6,556 nucleotides of DNA from DASPXY01 sp038227745 (GTDB taxonomy: Bacteria > Planctomycetota > Planctomycetia > Gemmatales > Gemmataceae), in assembly GCA_038227745.1 (NCBI GenBank), contig JBBRPS010000598.1, positions 1 to 6,556 on the forward strand. The letters are read 5' to 3'. A model generated the notes under the pieces. That model saw nothing but the letters and a program-made list of their open reading frames with translations. It did not search any database and was not told where the DNA came from. A program made the translations under genes and the position numbers. Of the stretch, positions 1 to 5,768 are shown one piece after another; the stretch's first letter is position 1; each line of letters opens with the position of its first letter.

Positions 1-49
1 GGTGGCCGCCGTTTTGGGGCTTTCTTGCGTCGGCCGGGGGCCCGCCCCG

Positions 50-103
50 TGGGAACCAAATTCCCAATGGGGGCGCGAGCGCCGCACTCCAAAGCGCGCC
101 CCC
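50..103 (-). terminator. Tandem inverted repeats after the VIT/VWA gene, possible terminator
   Basis: Two inverted repeats lie directly past the stop codon of the minus-strand gene. The first, read on the minus strand, is a perfect 9-bp GC-only stem (CGCGCCCCC at 95-103 pairing with GGGGGCGCG at 69-77) with a 17-nt loop, starting 13 nt after the stop. The second is a 6-bp stem (TGGGAA at 50-55, TTCCCA at 61-66) with a 5-nt loop. Neither is followed by a clear U-run on the minus strand, so this is not a textbook intrinsic terminator. The position suggests a 3'-end or transcript-stabilising role. In GC-rich DNA short GC stems also arise by chance. Confidence 0.4.
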
Positions 104-116
104 GCTACACACGACG

Positions 117-2756
117 TTACTTCGTGGCGACGAACAGGGCGTCGATCTCGGCGTCGGTCATCTCCTCGCGGCCATCGCCGGGATCGACGACGAGGGCGGA
201 CCCGGAGGGCGTGACCCAGACGAGGCGGTTGCCCAGGCGGAACGCCTCGCGCATCTGCGGCTGCCGTTCGAGGATGCGGAAGTAGGCGGCGCTCATGGCG
301 CGGACGGTGACCGCGCTCATCTTCGTCTCGTAGCGGTCATCGACCCAGGCGCCGCGAACCTTCACACACGTGCGGCCCGCCGCCTGGCGCGTCGTGACCC
401 GGCCGAGCTGGCTCTGGTTGCGCAGGTCGCTGAGGCGGAGGGACAGGTCCACGCCGAGCTTGCCGCTCTGCACCCGCCCCTGGGCGCCGGTCCCCAGGGC
501 GTTCCCGACATGGTCATCGATCCGCTTCTGATCCGCGGAGTCCTTACGCGGCTCTTCTTCCTCTTCCTCTTCTTCTTCCTCGTCGTCCGCCCAGCCGCGG
601 GTCGGCTGCTTCATGGCCGGTCCGGCGACGGGGGAAGTCGGTGCGGGGACACCGGCGATGGCGTACCCGTGTAAGCCGTCCACGTAGGCGCCGTTCGGGG
701 GAGGCATCGGCGGCCACCACTGCATGTTGGGCGCCACATAGACCGGGGCGTACTGGATCCGCTGACCGGCGTCGGCGGGAACTGCGGTCGTCGAATAGTT
801 GATGACCGTCCCCTGGGGCACCGAGCCGTTGTTCACGTTCGTAACGTTGATTACGGCCGGAGTGGGACCGCCGACATTGCCGATCCTGGGCTGGGCCGAC
901 AAGACGATGTCCCCGAACATGGCGTTTCCGGGTGCCGCCTGCGGGGCGTTCGCTACCGGCGTCGTCGGCCCGTCCGGCACCACCAGGTAGCTCGTGTACG
1001 GCGTCGTGATGCCGTACCTCTTCGCCAGCCGCACCACCTCGTCCTTGACCTCCTTGTTCTCGCCGTTGGTGCGAATCTGGTCGAGCAGGTAGCCGACCTT
1101 GCGGCGCGCCCACAGGTCTTCCACGAACGCCCTGTCGCCGTTCGTCTTCGCGGGGAACTTGACCTCGTAGACGAACTCCTTGCTGTCCTGCCCCGTCGTG
1201 CCGGTCAGCGTGACGGCGGCGTGGCCGTGGCCGTGGTAGCGGCCCAGCACGACGAGTTGCGTGCCGTGGAACAGGTCCGGCAATTGCGGCGGATACACCT
1301 CCGACAAGGTGATATTCTCGCCCACCTTCAGCTTCAGGTTCGTCAGCACCGGGTGGCTGATCTTGGCATAAAGGCCGCTCACCTTGGCCTCGATGTCCTC
1401 GCTCTCGCGCACGTAGGTGGACACCGAGCGCGTCTTCTCCGCGAGCTGGTCGAGCAGCACGGCGTTGACGTCGTCGCCCACGCCGAAGGTGAAGATGCGC
1501 GTGTTCGCCGTGTTCTTCGCCACTACGCTCTGGACGATCTTCTCGACGTTCGTCTCGCCGATCGTCGGCTGGCCGTCGGTGAAGAAGACGATCGTGAAAC
1601 AGCGGCCGGGATCAGCGGGGCGCATGTCCAGGGCCGCCGCCAGCGCCTCGCTGATGTTCGTGCTGCCGACGGCTTCGAGGTTGTCCACCCAGCCCTGGGC
1701 CTCCTCCACCTTGCGGCTGGTGGCGGGCAGGAGGTTGTCGCGGTACTTGTTGACCGTCGTGGCGAAGTGGATCAGGCCGAAGCGGTCCTTGCCGCCGAGG
1801 TTGCGCAGGCAGAACTTCAGCGCGTTGCGCGCCTGCTCGATACGCTTGCCCTGCATGCTTCCCGACGTGTCGATCACGAACACCATGTCGCGCGGCACCT
1901 CCTGCGCCTTGGCCAGCTCGGCGCGCGGCGAGATCAGCAGCATGAAATAGCCGTCGTCCGTCACTGCTGCCACCGAATACCTTCGCGCACCGCTAATGAC
2001 GGTGCCGCCGTCCGGCACGCTGGGACGCGGCCGATGCAGCAGGGCGGTCAGGCCAACGTCCTTGTTGCCGGCGGTGTAGTAGAGCTGAAAATCCTTGTCC
2101 AGCGCGGTGCGGTCGGACTCGAAGTGGACCGTGGCGTGGCGGTCGCTGACGCGGGTGACGGTGACGGAGTGCGTCGGGCTGTAGACGTTCTGGATCGGGT
2201 GCTGCGCCTTGAGCGTGGCGTCGAGCGTGAATTTCTCCATGGTGCGGACGGCCTTCGCGCCGGCGCGCAGCGGGTAGACGTACTCGACCAGGCCGGCGTC
2301 GCTCGGCGCCACGGCGGTGTAGCTGACGGCCAGCTTCTGGTCGCCGCGGGCCGGCACGGGGAAGACGCGCACACGCAGCAGGTTGTTGCCGACGTACTCC
2401 AGCAGGCCGGGGTCCTGCGTACGGCGGACGATGTCGGTGTAAATCTGTCGGGCCTTGTCGGCCTCGACCAGCTCGCCGGGCACTTCCGCGCCGTTCACCC
2501 ACATGGTGAATTTGCGGACGCTGGCGCCCTTGGGCACGGGGAAGACGTAGGTCGCCTCAAGGGCGCGGTCGGTGTCGTTGCGGAAGGTCTGGACGACGCG
2601 GGTGACGGCGACCTGGTCCTCGATGGCGACGCTGACCTCGTGGCTGCGCATGGCCAGCGGCGGCACGTCGGTCTGGGTCGGGATGAGCAAGCCCTGCGCC
2701 CGGGCCGAGGTGGCCCACAGCAGGGTGAGGGTCAAGACGGGAAAGACACGTCGCAT
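117..2756 (-). CDS. Secreted VIT and von Willebrand factor A domain protein
   Basis: This 879-aa protein resembles the inter-alpha-trypsin-inhibitor heavy-chain type. Residues 1-20 form a signal peptide, with likely cleavage at ARA|Q. A VIT domain spans about 24-155 (including YVFPVP near 70 and a second VFPVP near 131). A VWA domain spans about 288-450 with a complete MIDAS: D296-x-S298-x-S300, T366 and D394 of TDG. This predicts metal-dependent ligand binding outside the cytoplasm. Residues 460-595 continue the conserved core, ending in YGITTPYTSYLVVPD. Then come a low-complexity Pro/Asn/Gly linker (about 596-720), a tract of ten Glu (726-735) and a C-terminal domain (about 745-879) that I recall from planctomycete homologues. 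No C-terminal membrane anchor, sortase motif or PEP-CTERM is visible. The start is supported by the signal peptide and by AAAGGA (minus strand, 2763-2768) six bases upstream. It is transcribed divergently from the redoxin-like gene. The family call is firm; ligand and biological role are unknown. Confidence 0.93.
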   Translation of the reverse strand: MRRVFPVLTLTLLWATSARAQGLLIPTQTDVPPLAMRSHEVSVAIEDQVAVTRVVQTFRNDTDRALEATYVFPVPKGASVRKFTMWVNGAEVPGELVEADKARQIYTDIVRRTQDPGLLEYVGNNLLRVRVFPVPARGDQKLAVSYTAVAPSDAGLVEYVYPLRAGAKAVRTMEKFTLDATLKAQHPIQNVYSPTHSVTVTRVSDRHATVHFESDRTALDKDFQLYYTAGNKDVGLTALLHRPRPSVPDGGTVISGARRYSVAAVTDDGYFMLLISPRAELAKAQEVPRDMVFVIDTSGSMQGKRIEQARNALKFCLRNLGGKDRFGLIHFATTVNKYRDNLLPATSRKVEEAQGWVDNLEAVGSTNISEALAAALDMRPADPGRCFTIVFFTDGQPTIGETNVEKIVQSVVAKNTANTRIFTFGVGDDVNAVLLDQLAEKTRSVSTYVRESEDIEAKVSGLYAKISHPVLTNLKLKVGENITLSEVYPPQLPDLFHGTQLVVLGRYHGHGHAAVTLTGTTGQDSKEFVYEVKFPAKTNGDRAFVEDLWARRKVGYLLDQIRTNGENKEVKDEVVRLAKRYGITTPYTSYLVVPDGPTTPVANAPQAAPGNAMFGDIVLSAQPRIGNVGGPTPAVINVTNVNNGSVPQGTVINYSTTAVPADAGQRIQYAPVYVAPNMQWWPPMPPPNGAYVDGLHGYAIAGVPAPTSPVAGPAMKQPTRGWADDEEEEEEEEEEPRKDSADQKRIDDHVGNALGTGAQGRVQSGKLGVDLSLRLSDLRNQSQLGRVTTRQAAGRTCVKVRGAWVDDRYETKMSAVTVRAMSAAYFRILERQPQMREAFRLGNRLVWVTPSGSALVVDPGDGREEMTDAEIDALFVATK
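552..581 (-). repeat. Ten-codon polyglutamate tract in the VIT/VWA gene
   Basis: Ten consecutive Glu codons (residues 726-735), preceded by two Asp, form an acidic run between the Pro-rich linker and the C-terminal domain. GAG and GAA codons are mixed, so it is not a pure trinucleotide repeat. That argues for selection on the protein, although slippage could still change its length. It is probably a disordered, possibly cation-binding spacer. Confidence 0.85.
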
Positions 2757-3048
2757 GGACAGTCCTTTCGTGGGAGAGAGGGGAAGCCCCGGACTGGAGG
2801 CGGCTGCGAGGTGGAAGCGGTGAGGGGCGACGAGTTCGCGCGAGAGAGGGCCTCCGACGGGTGGCTGCGTGTCCGGAACGACCGCGGCGGAGAGGTGCGG
2901 GCCTGTGTTGCGGCGGGAGGTTTACCGCGTTCGCCGTCGCAAGGCAAGCTCAAAGCGTACGCGGCTGGCAACGCGCCGGGGCCGTTAGGGCTGCCCGGGT
3001 CGGCTCGTCAGGGAAAGAGAGCCGCTCGGCAAGTTGCGGAGAACAGGC

Positions 3049-3077
3049 TTGCCGTGCGGACGGCGGCGGGGGAGAAT
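3049..3077 (+). promoter_or_regulatory. Candidate sigma70-type promoter for the redoxin-like gene
   Basis: TTGCCG at 3049-3054 matches the -35 consensus at four of six bases. GAGAAT at 3072-3077 matches the -10 consensus at four of six. The spacer is exactly 17 nt. The transcript would start near 3084 and give a leader of about 65 nt. Matches of this quality occur by chance, so this is tentative. Confidence 0.28.
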
Positions 3078-3135
3078 CGGTCAGAGGCCATCGACCGGGC
3101 CTCTGCACCCAACGGTTTCACGGCATTTCCTAACC

Positions 3136-3141
3136 GGGAGG
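3136..3141 (+). promoter_or_regulatory. Ribosome binding site that fixes the start of the redoxin-like gene
   Basis: GGGAGG lies 8 nt before the ATG at 3150. It decides the start, because the reading frame stays open for almost 2 kb upstream, antisense to the VIT/VWA gene. Only the ATG at 3150 combines a strong Shine-Dalgarno with an immediate signal peptide. Confidence 0.8.
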
Positions 3142-3149
3142 ATCTCATC

Positions 3150-4100
3150 ATGGTGCGTTACGCGGCAGTGGCGTTGCTGGCCTTGCTGCCGGCGGCGGTG
3201 GCCGTCGCCCAGGTCGCCGACGCGACGACGGGCAAGGAGATCAAGTTCGCGGGCAAGCTCACCGCCAACGACACGCTGGACAAGAAGCGGAACGCGGCCA
3301 GCAAGGTCTACGTCGTCCGCATGAAGGCCGGCTCCGCCTACACCATCGACATGGTGAGCAGCCAGTTCGACTCCTACCTCCGCCTGGAGGACAAAGGCGG
3401 CAAGGAGTTGGCCGAGGACGACGACAGCGGCGGGATGCTCAACGCGCAGATCGTCTTCGCCTGCCCCCGCGACGGGGAGTACCACGTGATCTGCACCGCG
3501 TACGCGGCGGGCGGCATTGGCGACTACACGCTGACGGTCAAGTCGCGCAAGGAGGAGAAGGTCATCAGCGCGCACAGCCTGCTGATCGGCAAGGCGGCCC
3601 CGGACTTCCAGGCCGACTTCGCCGTCAACGGTAAGGCGGTCAAACTGTCGGACCTCAAGGGCAAGGTGGTGCTGGTCGAGTTCTGGACGGTCCGCGATGC
3701 CGCGTGCGCCGCCACGTTCCCGCGCCTGCGCGCCTGGCACAAGGCCCACAAGGGTGACGGCCTCGAGGTCCTCGGCGTGACCTATTACCTCTCCGACATC
3801 AACCAACCCCAGGGCTTCGATGCGAAGACCGGCACGCTGAGAAGCCTCCCCGCGGGCAACCGCGAAGGCGACCGGACGCTGCTCCGCGACTTCGCCGCCT
3901 ACCACAAACTCGACTACCCGCTGCTGGCGCTGACGAAGGAAGAGGCACTCAAGGCGTACGACGCTTACGCCGTGAATGGCATCCCCCAAACCGTGCTGAT
4001 CGACCGCAAGGGGGTGGTGCGCACGGTCCGCGTCGGCGAGGACGAGAGGACGTTGGCGGCCCTGGAGGGCGAGTTGAAGAAGGTGCTCGCGGAGAAGTGA
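3150..4100 (+). CDS. Secreted PPC-like domain plus thioredoxin-fold (redoxin/TlpA-like) protein with degenerate active site
   Basis: This is a 316-aa exported protein. Residues 1-20 are a signal peptide (AVA|Q). Residues about 30-132 look like a bacterial pre-peptidase C-terminal (PPC) type beta domain, with YTIDMVSSQFDSYLRLED, the acidic DDDSGG loop at 90-95 and a closing GDYTLTV. Residues about 144-314 are a redoxin/TlpA-type thioredoxin fold: IGKAAPDF, the strand KVVLVEFW at 172-179, and the conserved cis-proline in GIPQTVLID (P279). The catalytic WCxxC reads RDAAC (182-186): the nucleophilic Cys is Asp183 and only Cys186 remains, so ordinary thiol-disulfide exchange is unlikely. Cys105 and Cys116 in the PPC-like domain could form a disulfide. 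The TPR gene follows after 108 bp on the same strand. The domain call is solid. The function is probably structural, binding or chaperone-like rather than oxidoreductase, which is inference. Confidence 0.9.
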   Translation: MVRYAAVALLALLPAAVAVAQVADATTGKEIKFAGKLTANDTLDKKRNAASKVYVVRMKAGSAYTIDMVSSQFDSYLRLEDKGGKELAEDDDSGGMLNAQIVFACPRDGEYHVICTAYAAGGIGDYTLTVKSRKEEKVISAHSLLIGKAAPDFQADFAVNGKAVKLSDLKGKVVLVEFWTVRDAACAATFPRLRAWHKAHKGDGLEVLGVTYYLSDINQPQGFDAKTGTLRSLPAGNREGDRTLLRDFAAYHKLDYPLLALTKEEALKAYDAYAVNGIPQTVLIDRKGVVRTVRVGEDERTLAALEGELKKVLAEK

Positions 4101-4208
4101 GCTGTCCCGATCCGCGGGCCGCAAACCGCTGTAGCCTCGCCGGATGCTCTTCGTTACCATTAACTCAGGAGAGATAGGGACGCCCAGGAAATCTGTGGAG
4201 AAAACCCC

Positions 4209-5525
4209 ATGCGTAGGATACCCTCCGCTGTCCTCGGCCGCGCGGCGCTCGCCGCGCTGCTCGTCCTCGGCCTGATCGTCACCGCCCGCGCCGACGACGA
4301 CGCGCTGCGCCGCCGCGTCCAGGAGCTGAACAACGTCACGGGCGACGACCCTGTCAGCGCTCGGGTCAAGGAGCTGGTGAGCCAGCCCGAGACGACGAAG
4401 AAACTGCTCGCCGAGGCCGCCACGATGGCTGAGGACAAGGGCCAGCCGCTCACCTACAACGCGGCCTACATCCTCGCCCGCGCCGCCACGGAGCTGAAGG
4501 ACCTCCAGGCCGGCGACAAGTTCTACCGCGTCTGCGGCCGCCAGGCGACCAAGCTGCAGAGCACCGACAAGCTGCTGCAGTCGTACCTCGGCCTGATCGA
4601 CATGTATTTCGACAACAAGCGCTTCGACAAGGCGGCGAAGGTCTGCCAGGAAGTGCTCGCGCTGAAGGCCGGCGACGGCAAGGAGCGCACCTTCTACCTC
4701 ACGTCTCCGAACCGTTTCGGCGACCCCGACTTCCAGGAGTTCGACAAGTTCGACGCCGTGGAGAACATCCACCCGGTCATCAACCGCGTGAAGATCCAGG
4801 TGCTCGCCAAGCAGGGCAAGTACGACCAGGCGCTGAAGCTGTCCGAGAGCCTGATCCGCGGCAAGGACCGCTGGCAGGACCGCCAGCTCAAGGCGTGGGT
4901 GCTGCGCGAGGCCGGCCGCTTTGGCGAGGCCGCCCGCGCTTACGAGGACCTCGTGGAGCGCGTCGAGAAGGACGCCGGCCTGGAGCAGGACGAGAAGGAC
5001 TCCTACGCCGACCGCTACCGCTACACCCTCAGCAACGTCTACGTGGACCTCAAGCAGATCGACCGGGCCGCCGAGCAGCTCAAGGAGCTGATCAAGAAGC
5101 ACCCCGAGGAGCCGGCGTACCGCAACGACCTGGGCTACATCTGGGCCGACCACGACATGAACCTGCCGGAGTCGGAGAAGCTGATCCGCAAGGCGCTGGA
5201 GCTGGACACGCTCAAGCGGAGCAAGTCCAAGGAGCCGGGGGCGACGGAGCGCGAGAACGGCGCCTACCTGGACAGCCTCGGCTGGGTGCTGTTCAAGCAG
5301 AAGAAGTACAAGGAGGCAAAGGAGGCGCTGCAGGCGGCGGTCAAGGACAAGGACAGCCAGCACATCGAGATCTACGACCATCTCGGCGACGTCCACATGG
5401 CGCTGGGCGAGCGCGAGGCGGCGATCCAGGCCTGGCGCCGCGGCGTGGAAGTCGCCGGCGAGGGCGCCCGCGAGAAGCAGCGCAGGGCCGCGGTGGAGAA
5501 GAAGCTGGAGAAGCACGCGAAGTGA
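4209..5525 (+). CDS. Secreted tetratricopeptide repeat (TPR) protein
   Basis: This is a 438-aa protein. Residues 1-28 form a signal peptide with twin Arg near the N-terminus, a long hydrophobic core and a likely ARA|DDD cleavage site. The rest is almost all alpha-helical with TPR-like helix pairs. The clearest are at about 125-153, 226-252, 270-300, 303-333, 351-380 and 387-414, several with the G-x-Y or G-x-F / A spacing of TPRs (for example LGWVLFKQKKYKEA at 357-370). Residues 160-190 interrupt the repeats. The C-terminus is a highly charged helix rich in Lys, Arg and Glu. GGAG at 4197-4200, 8 nt before the ATG, supports the start. A strong intrinsic terminator follows the stop. TPR arrays mediate protein-protein contacts; the partner cannot be named. 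Co-transcription with the redoxin-like gene is possible, since no terminator is evident between them. Confidence 0.92.
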   Translation: MRRIPSAVLGRAALAALLVLGLIVTARADDDALRRRVQELNNVTGDDPVSARVKELVSQPETTKKLLAEAATMAEDKGQPLTYNAAYILARAATELKDLQAGDKFYRVCGRQATKLQSTDKLLQSYLGLIDMYFDNKRFDKAAKVCQEVLALKAGDGKERTFYLTSPNRFGDPDFQEFDKFDAVENIHPVINRVKIQVLAKQGKYDQALKLSESLIRGKDRWQDRQLKAWVLREAGRFGEAARAYEDLVERVEKDAGLEQDEKDSYADRYRYTLSNVYVDLKQIDRAAEQLKELIKKHPEEPAYRNDLGYIWADHDMNLPESEKLIRKALELDTLKRSKSKEPGATERENGAYLDSLGWVLFKQKKYKEAKEALQAAVKDKDSQHIEIYDHLGDVHMALGEREAAIQAWRRGVEVAGEGAREKQRRAAVEKKLEKHAK

Positions 5526-5554
5526 CCCGCGGCGCCGTCAACTCGACCCGTTTC

Positions 5555-5591
5555 CCAGGCCCATCCTCGTCGGGTGGGCCTGGCTCGTTTT
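5555..5591 (+). terminator. Intrinsic terminator after the TPR gene
   Basis: CCAGGCCCATCC (5555-5566) pairs with GGGTGGGCCTGG (5572-5583), giving a 12-bp stem with one G-U pair and a 5-nt loop, TCGTC. TTTT follows at 5588-5591 within a pyrimidine-rich tail. It lies 30 nt past the stop codon at 5525. This is the best terminator in the window, and it implies that the downstream ORFs need their own promoter. Confidence 0.8.
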
Positions 5592-5620
5592 CCCCTTCTC
5601 CGCGTGCGCGGGAACCTCTC

Positions 5621-5689
5621 ATGAAATCACTCTGCTGGACCGTTCTCGCGGCGGCGCTGCTGCCGGCGGCCGCACGGAAGGAGAAGTGA
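5621..5689 (+). CDS. Tiny signal-peptide-like ORF, possible gene remnant
   Basis: A 22-codon ORF reads MKSLCWTVLAAALLPAAARK then EK and a stop. It has the Lys-start and hydrophobic core of a signal peptide but no mature protein. It sits between the terminator of the TPR gene and the candidate promoter of the DUF1571 gene, and only a weak purine stretch (CGGGAA, about 9 nt before the ATG) could serve as ribosome binding site. The LLPAA codons and the final GGAGAAGTGA match the start and the end of the redoxin-like gene, so it may be a collapsed copy of a similar secreted-protein gene. A chance ORF is equally plausible, and expression is doubtful. Confidence 0.3.
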   Translation: MKSLCWTVLAAALLPAAARKEK

Positions 5690-5702
5690 CCGCGCGGGAG
5701 CG

Positions 5703-5730
5703 TTGACCGACCCGGAGAGTCAGGTACACT
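5703..5730 (+). promoter_or_regulatory. Candidate sigma70-type promoter for the DUF1571 gene
   Basis: TTGACC (5703-5708, five of six matches to the -35 consensus), a 16-nt spacer and TACACT (5725-5730, four of six matches to the -10 consensus) form the best promoter match in the window. It is placed correctly between the upstream terminator and the DUF1571 start. Transcription would begin near 5737, giving a leader of about 30 nt. Confidence 0.5.
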
Positions 5731-5752
5731 GACGGTGGTTCTCCTCTCCGGG
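5711..5752. repeat. Inverted repeat flanking the -10 element, possible operator
   Basis: CCCGGAGAG (5711-5719) and CTCTCCGGG (5744-5752) are perfect 9-bp inverted arms 24 nt apart. Between them is a smaller inverted pair, GTCAG (5719-5723) and CTGAC (5729-5733). The outer arms bracket the candidate -10, and the right arm runs up to the Shine-Dalgarno region. If the proposed start near 5737 is right, the left arm is not transcribed, so a protein-binding site is likelier than an RNA hairpin. Confidence 0.4.
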
Positions 5753-5768
5753 AGTTGGAGGCTCGACG

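Larger units (their letters stand above)
2757..3149. other. Divergent intergenic region, 393 bp
   Basis: This is the non-coding region between the divergent VIT/VWA and redoxin-like genes, so both promoters should lie here. For the plus-strand gene the best candidate is TTGCCG (3049-3054), a 17-nt spacer and GAGAAT (3072-3077). For the minus-strand gene only a weak candidate was found: TTGCCT (minus strand, 2942-2947), a 17-nt spacer and TAAACC (2919-2924). Frames stay open across the region, but they have no start signal or recognisable protein content. I saw no RNA gene, riboswitch or long repeat. Confidence 0.7.

Noticed and set aside
2..285. Short plus-strand frames at the left edge
   Set aside because: They overlap the end of the VIT/VWA gene antisense, are Arg/Pro/Ser-rich, and have no ribosome binding site or recognisable domain.
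288..450. Reading the VWA gene as part of an AAA+/VWA chaperone or Bat aerotolerance cluster
   Set aside because: There is no MoxR-type ATPase or BatA/BatB-like membrane protein nearby. The VIT domain and signal peptide place it in the ITIH-like secreted group instead.
1221..3149. A very long open frame on the plus strand, continuous with the redoxin-like gene
   Set aside because: It is antisense to the VIT/VWA gene, is rich in repetitive Arg/Ala/Val/Asp/Gly content with no domain, and lacks a ribosome binding site and signal peptide. It comes from GC-rich codon bias on the other strand.
4114..4129. GCGG/CCGC short stem after the redoxin-like gene
   Set aside because: It has only 4 bp and no T-run, too weak to call a terminator. 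Read-through into the TPR gene remains possible.
4130..4160. Possible promoter for the TPR gene (TACCAT at 4155-4160)
   Set aside because: The -10-like hexamer has no acceptable -35 at 16-18 nt upstream, so it is not listed as a feature.
3081..5516. An 811-codon open frame on the minus strand opposite the redoxin-like and TPR genes
   Set aside because: Its composition (Leu/Val/Ala/Asp/His/Arg runs, no domain) is typical of an antisense shadow in high-GC DNA. Both plus-strand genes under it have clear domains, signal peptides and Shine-Dalgarno sites.
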